Shown here piece after piece: positions 36,795-50,900 of a stretch of DNA of 64,000 bases. The position numbers and the translations under genes were made by a program. Source of the stretch: Temnopleurus reevesii (taxonomy: Eukaryota; Echinodermata; Echinoidea; Temnopleuroida; Temnopleuridae); assembly GCA_036244855.1 (NCBI GenBank), contig BQKZ01000679.1, positions 46,793-110,792 on the forward strand, in the 5' to 3' direction. The notes under the pieces were generated by a model. That model saw only the letters and a list, made by a program, of their open reading frames with translations, was not told where the DNA came from and made no database searches. Each line of letters begins with the position of its first letter. Positions within the stretch are counted from its first letter, which is position 1.

Positions 36795-37095
36795 GACTTA
36801 TACTAATAATGAACGGCTTTTATATAGCGTTCATCAACTCTGCATTAGAGCTCTCTAAGCGATCTACAAAAATTGCAACATTATTAACCTGGCCTTAGCA
36901 GTGCAGCTATTAGGTGCATAAGCTTTTCCAAGGAATAAATTCCTACCAGGTATACCCATTTACCTCACCTGGGTTGAGTGCAGCACAATGTGGATGAATT
37001 TCTTGCTGAAGGAAATTGAAGCCATAGGGGGAATTTGAACCTACGACCCTCTGGTTGAAAGGCGAGAGTCAGAAACACTACACTATGGCGCCTCC
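36795..37095 (-). mobile_element. tRNA-derived SINE, copy C
   Basis: On the minus strand the tRNA-like head (37089-37021) keeps a perfect 7-bp acceptor stem, GCCATAG with CTATGGC, and a B box GTTCAAATTCC. The body then follows as in copies A and B, including TTCCTTCAGCAAGAAATTCATCCAC. The tail has CGCTATATAAAAGC and ATTATTAG, resembling the LINE 3' end at 27240-27282. Confidence 0.8.
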
Positions 37096-39139
37096 ACGTC
37101 TGTTTTAAAGGCCGATTTTATAGGGCATCCATGCAGAACCTGCCACGTCACATAGCTTCCAATAGGTTAAAATTCCCGGGTCCTGTATAACCGTAACCAG
37201 TTCACTGCTAAACGTGGATTTTTTTTCCAAAATGTATATTTTAAACATTCCCTCCCCCCCCCAAAAAAAATTGATATATGTACTTTTGTGGGGTTCTTTT
37301 TTTTAAAGATCTACATTCAATGTAATGTACGATTTATAATATGTTGTCTGACAGCGTGACGCCTATTACGTAAAAGCCTCCTGGGTCTAGCGTCCGATCA
37401 AGCATTCTGGAACGAAATTCTAGAGATATCGCCTGATTGATTGATAATGGGGGCGCCTTACATCAGCATTTTGTTGAAATGTATGTGATCATGTGGTTTT
37501 ATCTTACGTTTGAATATGTCGTGTTGGAATTTATCATTGAAACATATACGGTAATACATCCCAGAGACAGTAATCTGCGAATAAACACAAAGCTACTTTA
37601 CATCCCTCTTCGGAAAGAAAATAGCGGCGACCATGTTCACATTGAAGGACGCCCTCTATATACCCGATAGACTACCCCTTTAATTTCCTTCGCCCATAAT
37701 ACTTTCAGAAATCCTCTCTAAAACTTTAATCACATTTTCCACATCTTCTTTGTCTGATACCATCTGAAAGGGTTCACGAATGATTTAGCTCGTATTACAT
37801 TGAACAGAAATCCGATCAATATGCAGTTAATCTATTCTTACTTCATGCAGAAAAAAAAACGTCTTGTGACTTGATCAAGAGCAGATGTGTGTATTGTATC
37901 TGCTCACCGTGAGTGTTAGATGTTGACTTATCCCAATTATGAAGTTAAAAAAACAATTATCAAGAACAGAGCTGATCGATTAAGTACTTCCGTTACCCAA
38001 TCCACTCTTTACATATTCTAGTCGATGGGATTTTCAATGGAAAGGTCTTTGAATTATAATTTTGAGCCAAACTCCTCATTTTTCATTCAACTATATAGAA
38101 CCTTTCTATCACATCTATATACTATGTTACAGAATAATGATTATATGCCAATTATCATTTTTAGGTCATGATTTCATTTCAATACGCTAAAATTAATTTC
38201 TTCAGCTAAGAGCTGGGTATACGCAAATCATTGGAAAATTGACATTGCATATAACTAAATCTAAAACAGCACATATATTTATAAGAAGCAAAATTCTACG
38301 ATAACTTTTGAAAATCTTGTCAAAAAATTTACAAACTGGAGAAAGTATAAGGATCGTATCTAAATATCGATGATACATTGGAAACATGTTTTATACATAT
38401 TCGGCTGGTTTTGAGTCACGATTTGCTTTAATTTCCTTTCAAATATAGCCAGGTCAATAGCCGTTCGGTTTTTTTTCCTGCAAAATCGCCACTCATTCAT
38501 TATGTGACATTTTACTCATTCACTACTTAAATCATAGCATGATCCACAATCTTTTAGTTAGCAGTCAGACATGGATATCTTGTGTGCATATTTTTATATG
38601 GGACGCCATTCTAAATATTCCCTATACATGTGTATTGATTTGTGTTGGGACTGAATGAAATAAATGTGTGTTAGGAGGGATAAGATAGAGCCATCCTTTT
38701 TAATGAACAGCCCAAGGGCAGCGTTGCATTTCTTACAGAATCAAATGGAAAAGATTCACTCTGGCCGTCCAAGCTTTTGGTATTCAGGTTGTGTATTTTC
38801 TTTCCCCTCCCCTTTCTTCTTCATCTCCTTCTTCTTATTTTTCTGATTCCTTATCTTCTGCTATTTCATTCAGTTTAATTTTCCTTTTTATTGATTTTCT
38901 GGTTTTCTTTCTGCTTTCATCTGTTGTTCTTTTTCTCTTCCCCCCCCCCTTCCCTTCTTTGCCTCATTTTTTTTCTTCTTGATCCTGCTATTTTTTCTTC
39001 TTAGGCTCCTCCTTCTGGAATGTTTTCCTGCTGATTTTACTACTTTCTTTACTTTCTCCCATTTTTTTTTTATCATTCTATAACCTTTTACATTGTCAGC
39101 ACTATTATTACTACTACTACTAATACTACTACTACTATA

Positions 39140-39183
<44 letters not shown>

Positions 39184-41702
39184 TTACTACTTCTTCTTCT
39201 TATATTACTTCTTCTTCTGCTACTACTACTACTACTACTACTTCTAAATACTCTACAATTTTCCTCTCTATATTCCTCTTTATTCATCATTTCTCTAGTC
39301 TTCCCTTATCCTCTCATCTAACATGTTTGAGGAATAACACCTCAAAGTGTGATGGCAAGAAACGTGCATACAAGTTGAATATATCAGTAAACCGGTCTAA
39401 TTCGGAGGGAATTTTACATATATCTTTATTAAGGCAATAACTGGTCTACATGTGATTGTGCAGACCATATTTTTACAGGAAGTTCACTGTTGGTACGAGT
39501 GCAGATGACAAATAAAACTGTTCCAGTCTGATGAAAAACACACTCCCCATCACACGTGTCTCTGTCACCCACCCCACCCCCTTATATCCTTTCTCTCCAA
39601 ATGGAAGGTTATCAAAACGAGGCGGTTCTTTACTCCGCTACCTATTTAACTTCCTAGTGTTATTTATCACTGAACTGGGCCCCAAATGAGAGCTTTTGAC
39701 AAAACCCCATTGGAGATGAGATTCGTGAAAAAACCGGCGTTACGGTGGGTTACTTTGAATTGGGGTGCAACCATGCGACGCCACGGGCAGTTCCCGCGGC
39801 AACATGCTTAGAGCTCCGCAGACCGCCACCGATCCCAATTCTGCTGGGCTTTGGCGTTTTTACGCACACACCCTAATCTAACGACGTAAATGCCATAAAT
39901 CTAAATTTGCCAGTTCATCATTCCACTTAAAGTAGTGTTCTAAATAGATCGCTATACACTGATAGTATTGATGACGAGGTGGTGTAGGAATCAGACGGGT
40001 ATTTTGCTTTGTACCAATCAACTATCTTTCTGGTATGTAAGAGAAGTTATGAAGCTTTTTTGCAGACGACAATTTCCCGCGCGTATATTTGAGAGACAAT
40101 TTAGTTCGCCGTAATCAATGGTCAGACGTGATGCTCCAAAAGCAGGTACGATCTTGGGCTTTAATACTTTTTGTTTTGGTAAATCTACCTTTGACTTTTC
40201 AAAGTATGTTTCAGTGTATAAATATATCTGATAGAAGAAGTGTTATAAAATCGAAAACTTAAATGTAAAAATATCTTGAACACATGTTGTTTAGCTGAAA
40301 AAAAGATCATATCAAGATCTCATAATTCTCTCCAGTTGGCATTATCATCGAAATAATTGATTGCAATACCAATACGAATGAGTTTGTTTTATATCTATTG
40401 TGGTCTTTTAGTTATCAAGAATTTGATATCTTCTATGTAAGTTTTGATAGGAATCCCAAAATAACAATTAGAATCCTTACATGCCGAGTTCTACCGGAAA
40501 CCACTAAGTCATCAACAATAATCTATCATGTATTAACTAAATGAGCATGGTATTTGAAAGAAAGGTGTGCTCCTTCAATTGTACCTCTATACGTTTTCTC
40601 CGCATAGCGACCTGTATCTCATTTTCTTTACAAGAGAAATGCAGAGTTACCAAGATGGTTATGTCAAGTGCGTCTTCAAAAAAAAAGACACTCATGCACC
40701 TTCAGGGTAGATTTGAACGTGATTCTGAATAACTTATGATTGTATTTGGCTTAAAAGAATATTTCAATTTGTCTGCTATGACAGTTTATATCCAGGCATA
40801 AACGAGCAAATGACCGGGTACTCCAGCTCATTTCAAATTGAAGAATTGCATCTTTGCTCTCGATGTTGTCTGCATGATTATTATACACAAACTGGGAATG
40901 TAATTGACTGTTTCAAAAGATAATATTGTTATCAATTTCCTCGTAAAATGACCTGTAAGCTTGTTAATAATAATCTAGTAATTGGCATACCCATTAGTAC
41001 CTCTGAAACCCTTAAAATTGGTCAAAACTGTTTTCAAGAGTGAAATTTCATTTAAAAAAATACGGGGGGGGGGGGGGGGGATGCAGCATAACGCCCGTCC
41101 ATTTTCCTATGCCTTTATGATTCCTCTGTCTATATATTCACCTTTTCACAGCGGTGCCAACCCCTATGCACTTGATTACGTAATCTATATGACGGTAAAG
41201 CAATACAGTCTTGAATTTGAATTTAAAATGTAATTTCAATGAACAATATACACTTTCATTTTATTTTTTTGCTTTTAAAGTTGAATACAATATGCTGGTA
41301 TTTGAGTAAACAAGCAGCGCGAATAACATTTCGACTCGAAGCTGATGCAGCCAGGGGGCAGTTGCAGTCTACACGCTTCCTCCCCTTCTCACCTCATCTT
41401 GAACCTCCATATCGAAACACTTGTAAAACCTTGTCATGCATAATTATTTTCATGAAAGTAAAGTGTAGGCATGGTTCTTTATCTTTGTGGTATTCTCTTT
41501 TACTCCAACCTATGCTGGGTTTTCACATAGAATGAAGCATGAACAGCTTTTTATCATTTATATCATGAAGAATCAATTTCGATGTTATTATAATAAGAGT
41601 TGTATGACTTTTAAATACATCACTAAACATTGATTTATATCACTAAGCACAGATAATAATGTAAGATGCATTTTATAAGGGGAGAAAATGGCATATGACA
41701 GT
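37096..41702. other. No gene recognised; simple repeats and one GC-richer patch
   Basis: It contains the T/C-rich tract and ACT array (38790-39245), a run of 17 G (41064-41080), and a GC-richer patch at about 39660-39870 with no convincing frame. Confidence 0.45.
39098..39245. repeat. (ACT)n trinucleotide array with TTC patches
   Basis: About 150 bases of ACT/TAC units with CTTCTTCTT interruptions, preceded by a 250-base T/C-rich tract (38790-39080). A shorter ACT array is at 58918-58957. Confidence 0.9.
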
Positions 41703-42300
41703 TTAAAGGGGAATTACACCCAGACAATAATATACGGCCAGTAAATGAAGACAAATCAGATGAACAAACTGCAAAAGTTTGAGCAAAATCGGATAATCCG
41801 TTCAAAAGTTATGAATATTAAAATTATCATTTCCACCTGTGCTGGGCACACTTGAATTGGCATGCGTATAGCTAATTAGCATAATCTGTGATGTCATACA
41901 TGGAGAACTCCTCATTCACTTTGTATATAAATTTATTGAAAATGGATCAATATTATATTTCAAATGAGGAATCAACACCGTTCTTTCTGGAATTCTTGCA
42001 GAATTGATGTGGCTATAATATAATTAACCGAAGATACAAAATTTCGTCTACATTTCAGGGAAAAGAGGAAAATGTGAAATTTTGTGTACAAAGTGAATGG
42101 AAAGTTCTCCATGTTGGCAGCCATTTTGTGCCAGTACATTTGCCAATTTAAGGAGCCCATGAGGGGTGTAAATCAAAACTTTGAAAATTCATAACTTTTG
42201 AATGGATAATCCGATTTCGCTTAAATTTTCACAGTTTGTTCATCTTATTTTCCTTCATTTAATGAGAGCAATTTAATGTTTGAGTGTAGTTCCCCTTTAA
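41703..42300. mobile_element. TTAA-flanked non-autonomous DNA transposon with long inverted repeats
   Basis: About 598 bases. The ends are TTAAAGGGGAATTACACCCA and its inverse (TGAGTGTAGTTCCCCTTTAA). Arms of about 115 bases carry GATGAACAAACTG and AATCGGATAATCC mirrored on the other side. The middle also folds (ATGGAGAACTCCTCATTCACT and its inverse). TTAA abuts both termini, the target used by piggyBac-like transposons, although TA alone cannot be excluded. It encodes nothing. Confidence 0.75.
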
Positions 42301-44383
42301 AGTTTACAGACATGGACAAGCACATTTTGTAAGGTATACATTTGATTTGATTTGATTCATTTTCAGTTTCAAAAACATTTTCACAATTTGAACATGAAAT
42401 CATATTGATTTGGCAACAGAAATAATAGTATTGGCATAATTTCAATTACACATTAATTAATAACGCTCAATATGCCCCCCCCCCCCCGAAACGTGCCTGC
42501 ATTCTGTTTTCTGATCAAAGAAGCTCATAGATAAATGACTGATATTGTAAAGTATTTTCAACTTTCGTTGGAATTCGGCTAAGTCAGTCAAGCGTATTGG
42601 GGTCAAAAAGCGGCCATGCACGGGACACCATATCTTCTCTTTCCAAAGAAATGGCCTGTGATTATGAATATTAATATGCCAAGAAAAACAGATCTTTTTA
42701 GAGAATCTGAAGAAAAACAGTGCTCAGGTGAAAGCGAATTGAATTGAGTGCACTTGCCGAAATGATTTCTTCACCTGAAGGCAGCGCTCATTTTTCTGTC
42801 CATTCACGAGTAGAAGAAGTTTTGCCGGGGGAGTATTGCTTCAGACTTGTGCTAGACTTTATGCAAAAGAACCACTCTGCTATTCAGCTTCAGTCGTTCT
42901 GCATAGCAAAGTATCTCGAGCACTAGCTTTAATTATAGATTTGACCAAAGGATATTCAGTTCGGAAACAACTTTCCTGAGAATTGCCCAGGGTATTTTGG
43001 AGTATGTTTGGAGGATTTGCTGTCCTTATTTATTGGTGTTCTCGTTTCACCACGCTTAGCATGGGCAAGGATGAAATCTCGACTTTACGTCACAAATAGG
43101 TTAATATTAATAGACTTTAACGAATTGCATCGGATTATAGATCTATAGATGTGAGAGGCAAAAAATTAGAGGTGAATGTTTTGCTGTTTTCATACATTTT
43201 TTGGGGTCTCTTTTTAACCTTTTCTGACGTAACGCATTAATACCTTTAATAGCCACGGGAGAACGTTTTCCTTTGTATTGTACAGTTCTTGTGATTTACT
43301 CTACAAGAGTAATTCCATTTAGAGAGAGTTGATCGGTAGCCCATCGCTATTCAATAATTTACCATCTAAAAGTCTTGAATAATTAAAAAGAATCAATGGA
43401 GTAAATTCCTTAAGGCGAATTATTTTACCACTTTCTGTTAAAATTGAACTAGTTTGTGTGAAAAAAATAGGTACTGAGTTGAGTTAAACAGTTTTAGGAA
43501 TGAACTTATTGACCTACAGGAAGTACATATTCATCTATCCATTTTTGTTCTAATTTCCTTCTTTTCTTATTATGTTTGATTCTTTTTATCTCTCTTTTTA
43601 CTGTACAAGGAAAGTAAAAACCAGTCCAACTAACCCAATACCGTAATCAACATCTAAAAAGTTGCAGGTGTAACATTTTTTTTTAATTGTAAATTGTTTA
43701 TAGATCATAAATAAACGAATCATCAAATTAGATTCACACATTGGCAGATTGATCAATCTTATTTCGCGCAATAAGCCTATACCATATCTTAACGGAACAC
43801 GTTTACATGGAGACAACCAACACCATTTTATTACCAGACTTCTGATGTCAGAGAACAATCAGTGAAATTCTGCACATGAGGATAATTTCGTGTCTTCCAA
43901 TTTTTTTTCTTTATAACTGAATTAAATATCACTGAATGTTAAAAAAAAAATACAAGAATGGAGCATCATTCCATTCATCTTATATCTGGCTAAAGATGAT
44001 GACATCATTTTATAGTTTTCCCCTAATTTTCCTCTTTTTATATTATTCTTCCCTCATCACGGACTCCCTCTCTCGATATAAATTTGAATATCAGAGTGAT
44101 CAGACACCATTGAATATTTGGCATTAGCGGTAACTATTCGTCGGCGACGGGAGGTGAATTAGCCAAGGCCAATAAGCTATCAAATTGAGCTCTCCTTCAG
44201 CTCATTTTGCATCAGACACTGTGATGCCCATATTCTCAAATGCATTGATAGGGATGTATAGTAAAGCATAAATTATTCTTGATTTCATGATGTTCTTTTT
44301 CTCATCGACTGTCTCTCGTTGTTTGTAAACGAAATCCATAACATTGTATCCAGGATTAATTCATGTACATCCTAGATCATACA

Positions 44384-44503
44384 TAACTTTTTTCTTATTA
44401 TTACTTGTCGATTTCCTTCAAACTCTTTTTTTTTTTTATTCTGCTCACCTATTTTTCTGCTTCTGTTAAAAAATTATTATTATTGGGTAGACTCTTCTTT
44501 TAA
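44384..44503. mobile_element. Partial copy (other arm) of the 62366-type element
   Basis: It ends TTTTCTGCTTCTGTTAAAAAA, then TTATTATTATTGGGTAGAC and TCTTCTTTTAA. This is the inverse of the left arm of the full element at 62366. Only about 120 bases are retained. Confidence 0.6.
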
Positions 44504-44999
44504 TGTACAACGAGCCTACAATGTCTCCATTACAGCAATACAAACAAACTCAACATCTATTCTAATCATCTTTCAACCCTAGAACCCGTGATAATCTTGT
44601 CACATAGCTTGTTTCCAATGCAGAAGTCAGAAAGCAGAACGCTTCAAATCGCTCAGAGTGATTTTCCCTCGAACTTTCGCTGGCGCTTTTCGAGTGTTAA
44701 GAGTCACGTGACTTTCAAAAGGAAGCCCTTTGGGCACCTGCACTCCCTGAATACCCGCCTCATACACACACATTCACTATGCATTCGCCCCATACGCGAC
44801 TCTGTGACACACACAGATTTATCTCTATAATACACACAATTTTGGCATTGGGCACGCTCTGTGAACTATTTACTTGCCTCAGCTGTCATCGGTTGTAAGG
44901 CTTCGGGACGTTGCCCACCCTTTTTCTGGAAGACTCTGCTAAAGTTGGCACAACGATTCTTCTGCACTTACTTATTTTCTCAGTTACCACCGTTCCTCA

Positions 45000-47900
45000 G
45001 TCTACACGTATTGCTGGGAGTCTGGGTTTGCTTTTGAAAAAAAAACTCCGCACTTTCTTCGGATTCTACTGATAGATTTTTGGAACCAAGTCTTCTTTCA
45101 CAATCATACAGGTAAATAAACCTTTTTTTTTTTGCAGTCCTTATACCATTTTGATATCCATGTATATGTGAAGGGTATTGTGAGCACATAGATTGAATAG
45201 TTTTAGAGGAATGAAACCGTGATGTAGAAATTAAAAAAATGTACCAGTGACTTATCATTTTTGTTTAAAAAATCATGTCAGGAATACGTCTTCAAATAAA
45301 ATGTATTTCGTTAACTTCTTCGTCATCAAATTCTCCTCATCCGTCAACTGTTTTTTATATTTAAACAATTGTTATAAAAAAGGTTTATTGGATGAAAATG
45401 TTGGTTAAACAGCTTACAATGAACTAATGTATTTCTCATAGTAAGGCTTCGAAATACAGCTACATTAAAACGCGACACTATTATAGGCCTATTGCTTTTT
45501 TTTCAGGAGAAAGAATTTATAAGAAAATATTCTGCCGATCGAAAATGACCGCACTTTTGAATTTTCACCACATCAAAACTCTTAAAGTCATTCCGAACAC
45601 AATATTTAAGTGTCGTTGTGAAAATATTTTCTCCATGTTTTTTTTTCCACTTCATCGAAATGTTAAGTTAATTTATCGTCATAGGTGTGTCAAATGCGAT
45701 ATCTATTACCAGAAAGGTTTAAAAAATAAAAGGTATGATTTAACGAAGAAAAACTATTGCGTAAATTTCACCTTTTTAGATTTTTTCCTGTAGATACATT
45801 TCAACAAATTTCAACTTTTTTTTAGAAAATGCAAAAGAGCAGTTAATGGTTTACATCTCTATCAATCGGTGATATGCATGGGGAACTTAATTTAGAGGTT
45901 ATTGTGAAGGTAAAGAATCGTCAAGTTGATTTCTATACACTTGTTCTCCGTCACCGATTTCTTTGATGGGTAAAGACAAAAGCAGGAAAGGATTATAATA
46001 CAGTCGATAATAAACAATACAAAAGTTCTGTTTTAAGACTACCCGAAAGTCAAGATGCAACAAATCGAATCAACAACTTTGATGAACTCTTGACTTTAGA
46101 ATTGATTAACCCAACCATCCGAGACACAGCCAAAGTCTTCCAATGACTGAGAATAAGGGGGTAATATCTATACCCCCTTCACCATTCTATCGAGTTATCT
46201 TTTCTCCCACTTTTGACAGCGTTAACCTCAAAGACGCGAACAATAGGATAAAAGTCCGACACAATAGGTGGAACAGATCCTTCGCGATGCTACCTCCATT
46301 CACACGTGAAAAAAAGAAGAAGAAATAAGTCGATGGAAAAAGAGAAAGCGTTTGAGAAAGAGGGAAGTTACTGCATTGGTCTATCATCTATACTAACTGA
46401 GGAGGAAAATCTATAGTGTGTCCTTTGAAGGGTGGAGGTAAGCCGGGGAGATTAGCCCCCGATGTGAAAGGAAGCCTGTCTAAGCTGGGTCCAGATGACC
46501 CTGCCCGGGTCTTCGTGTCTCCAAGAGCCTCCATGCATGGTTTACCATCAATTGTCTGGCTTCTTACAACCACAAGAATAAAGGGAATGCAAGAGAAAGA
46601 AATACTCTTCCTCAATTGAGAGATAATACCCCCATCATTCTTCCATCTATACATCGCAATATAGTCTACGGCAGCATATTAAACTACCAAATCATTATTA
46701 TGGAGTCATTCCAGCCTGAGCAAGGAATAGCTCGAGCTGACCGCCAAAGTTACCCGTCCAATAAGGATGATAAGATGGTGATGAATCTTAAGCAGTTACT
46801 GTGCAAATCTCCTCTATTCAATCGATGGCTTGTCGACTCACTGCTCTATTAAGACGAAAAGAAGAAAAATACGGATAATACAATAAGTCATAGTGACATT
46901 TGGGCATAAGATTGTTACAAACGAATACCTAACTCATAGTTGTTACAGTGTCCATTCCTTGAAATATTCACCTTTGGACTCAAAGAACCAGAATATTGAC
47001 CAAATGTGAGGAACATTTTATTAAAAAATTTTTTTTTTAAATCAAATCCTACGGCAGAAAATTCAAGAAAACGCTTTTGTAAAACTCAGACCGCATTTAA
47101 TTGTAACTTTTGGCAGTCACCACGGTAACGGTATATAAATGTATGTTGCATGATTCTAACCAATTATATACCACTACCGTATCATTCACATAGTGTGAAA
47201 ATGTATGGTAGAAGTGTTTCGAAGTACAATATTATTCGTTATTAGTATTTACAGCAAATATTGCTGCATGTAATTTTCGACAGTTATTGTTAAGAAAAAA
47301 AATATACTCGGAAAAAATTCCGATAGCATAACGTAGGATACTGCCGTCAAAAGGAATTAGAATAATTCTTGTGTCAAATAGAACAGTTACGAAAACTTCA
47401 TTATTTTTTACCCAGATGGTAAAAAAATGAATGTTTGCTTCTTGCTTCTATATAAATATCCCGCTATCTTGATTAGATGTTGAAAAAGGGAGTTGAAAAG
47501 AAATTGCTCGTCTTCGAACAAAACTTTTGCCTTGCATATTTCATGTGATTTTGCATTGGACATTTGTTATCTTGATAAGATGAATAACCATTTGTAATCC
47601 GATGTTCAAACCTCAACGAACGATTATCACTAAGTGTATATTCTGGAAGAGGATACTTTATTAAATCAAATATACTGATGATAAAAATAACGTAAAACAG
47701 CGATGATGATTATAATGATAAAAATCATATTATTGATAATGGTAATATTATATAGCAATGTGTAATGTTAATGATAATTATATTATGATGATGATGATGA
47801 AGACGATGATCATAAAAATACTGATAATAAAAATGGTATTAATAACTATTATACTAATAGTAATATTAATTATGTAATGGGAATAACATAAACACGGTCA

Positions 47901-50900
47901 AGGCTATGTACAAAAAGGGACATGAAAAATGAGTATAATCGAAAAGGAGAAACTTAAAAAAAAAGTTGTCTGTACCAAAACTAAATATATCTAAGCAAAT
48001 TGTGCATATACCCATATTTTGTACATATAATTTTCTACCTGTTTGCACAATTTTCCTGATGAAATAATCTATAAAAGACATGATAGTAAAAATTAGAATT
48101 AAAAGAATCACCAACAAAATTAAAAAGTCGACAATGTGACTTATTCTTATGCCATGCGTTTAAACATGATCTATATAACAACTACAACTATATGTGAAAA
48201 GTGCATGAGTGACAGTTCAATAGAAGGTCACAAAGGTCACAAATCGCCATATTGGTTTTGAGGTTTTAACACGATCAGGTGATGATCGGTTAAAAAAGGT
48301 CGAAGGACGTAAGTCAGGCGGGAAAATTGTCGTCATTCAACGGAAACATTATCCTGAGTACCTTTACAAATCCTTTATTCATTTAAATGTTATATATCAA
48401 TTTAAACTCAGTCAAGACCAAAGAAGGTTAAAAATTATATGCAGCAGATATTTGATTTTTACATCGTCAATGGAATATATTTAACGGAGTTACACTGAAA
48501 CAATGGTTGGGCAGATAGATGGGAATATTCTCCAAGGAGCACAACTAGAAATGATGTACCTTTCTATATAAGTCGTTACGCATCGAACACGTCAATAAAG
48601 ATTTAAATTCGATATCTAGTGGAACCAGTTCAATAAAGAAACAAAGGGATGCGGGATAGCGTGATGAATGCAGAGTCTATTGTTGTATAGCTTCTTTATT
48701 CTATCTCTTCATTCTCTAACACACAATATTCATTAAGACTCCCAGTGAGAGCCTCATTAAACGATCAATTCGGAAGCCCATCAAAATTACAGATCGAACG
48801 TACACCTTATTTTTTTCTATACGGAGGCAGATACAACGCGGAAATGGCGGCATTTGGGAGTGAAATCCCAGAAAAAATAACGACTTCATTTTGTCTTATT
48901 GTTTCAGTTGATTTCGTATTACTTGTACAAGCTTTAGGTGATTGGTTAGTGTACTCTGATAACAACTACTCACGCTAAATTGCTGAGTGCTTGCTGACTC
49001 AAACATGTCAAAATATCAATCAAACGCAGGTTTACTAGATATTCAACAATTATATTATTTATATTGTTGACTTACTCATTATGATAGGCATAATTAGAAA
49101 CGAATTGACACATATTATCTTTCAATATACAATACTATCTCCCATTTAAATTGGGTATTTTCCCAGACATTTTTTAGCTGAGTCTCTTGCTACAAGAAAA
49201 TGCAAAGATACTTCAAGAGGTTGTTAGTTTTCCTCGTGTAATAAATGTCACCTTTTTATGTCATAAAGAGTGATTATATTGATTATCCTCACTCCACAAG
49301 GCCAAACCGAGTATCTATTTCGTTTAATCGAATACCTATGTCCATCTTCCGATTATATCATTATCTTCTTGGACACGGTGTGAAATCTATCTCAAAGGGT
49401 ACATTTTCTATTGATATAGAAAATGGTTATTATATAATGAGATATAGACCAGATAGATCGTGGCTATCAAAACTCTGTCAAACATGATTTTCACGTGTTT
49501 TTTTTTCAACCCCCTTTTTATATTATCATGATTAATAGGCTTCCAAATCATGAAAATAATGAACAACTACTAGAATACCAATTTGAATGAAATTAATTAT
49601 GGACAAACCATATGAAGTCCTTTTTAATTAGTTACTTTAATGTTATTTCTTATATTTGAACATGTGGGCAAGGCGTTTTGTATATAAGATGAAACTTCTT
49701 CAATATCATATTATTTTCATCAGGTGTTTTCTGCATAATACATAAAAAGAGATGGAAATTCGTTTCGAAAAATTGAATTTGTCACGGAGCAAGAACCCTT
49801 CACGTCACAAATTAAATGCACATTCACATTATAACTCAAGCTAGCTTTCAATTCCAATGACGATTTGAATTAATTTTATATAAATTCAAATAAATACTAT
49901 TCTGATATTCTGACAAATAAACCTTGTCTAATACATACGACCTATATTCTAATTAATCCATAACCAGGATATAAATTTTATTTTCAAAATGTTATCAGAA
50001 ATTCCATTAAAACAAAATGTTTTATGATTAAATTATTGTGAACATTTAAAAAAAAATATAAATCGAATATATCATTGCTTGCATATCAATGGCTTCTTGA
50101 TTAAAATTCTACGAATATAATGTTTCTCTCAATAATTTATGATTCTGAAGAAAAAAAAGTGTGCGATTGCTTCGTTAAAAACAAATCAATGAAGTTATTT
50201 AATCCACCTCATTTGTTACACTTTACTCTCTAACTGTCTAATTGCTGCCGAAGATGAGTCATGCTTGCCAAGAAACACGTCTCGCAAAATGCCAAACCCT
50301 GATGTCTCTTTTGATAATTAGTTAAACATTTTGAAAAGTGAATGACCATTAATGACCTGCATATACTACAATATTCATGTAGTCATATTTTACAGGATCA
50401 TGGTATTTATGGTTATTTTAAAGTCTATTTGATTATAAGTATGAGTGGGAAAATAATGCTGACAATATATGTATTTATCGCATAGTTTTCGGTATTGGGC
50501 TACCTTGATTTGTGAAATACTAAGTTCTATTTTGTTTATAATCGAGTCAACATCGTGGAAATATCGAAAATATTAGAATTAAACCTTTTAGATTTGGGAA
50601 TACTGTGTACTCTACATTTGGCCAGGGATTATTGCGCCGAGGAACAAAACTGCATAAAAGATGACAAATATTAATTTGTCAGGATTACACGCCGAAAGGT
50701 CATTAAGTCGACTAAAAGATGATGAATTGAAGATGATATTGTCATTTTGAACGATTTGAATCTCATTAAGTCGAAGATGATATATTTCTTAGATTACATC
50801 TGTTGTGTGCTGCCAATTAGTATTCGATAACAGAGTGGTACAGAATATTTTGAACCATGATGTTTGTTATTTCTCATATTTATAGAGATGGTTGCGCTTA

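Noticed and set aside
42744..42926. 60-codon frame (SALAEMISSPEGSAHF...) as a terminal exon
   Set aside because: An in-frame stop lies just upstream, the nearest acceptor-like CAG sites give the wrong frame or a stop, and no family is recognised.
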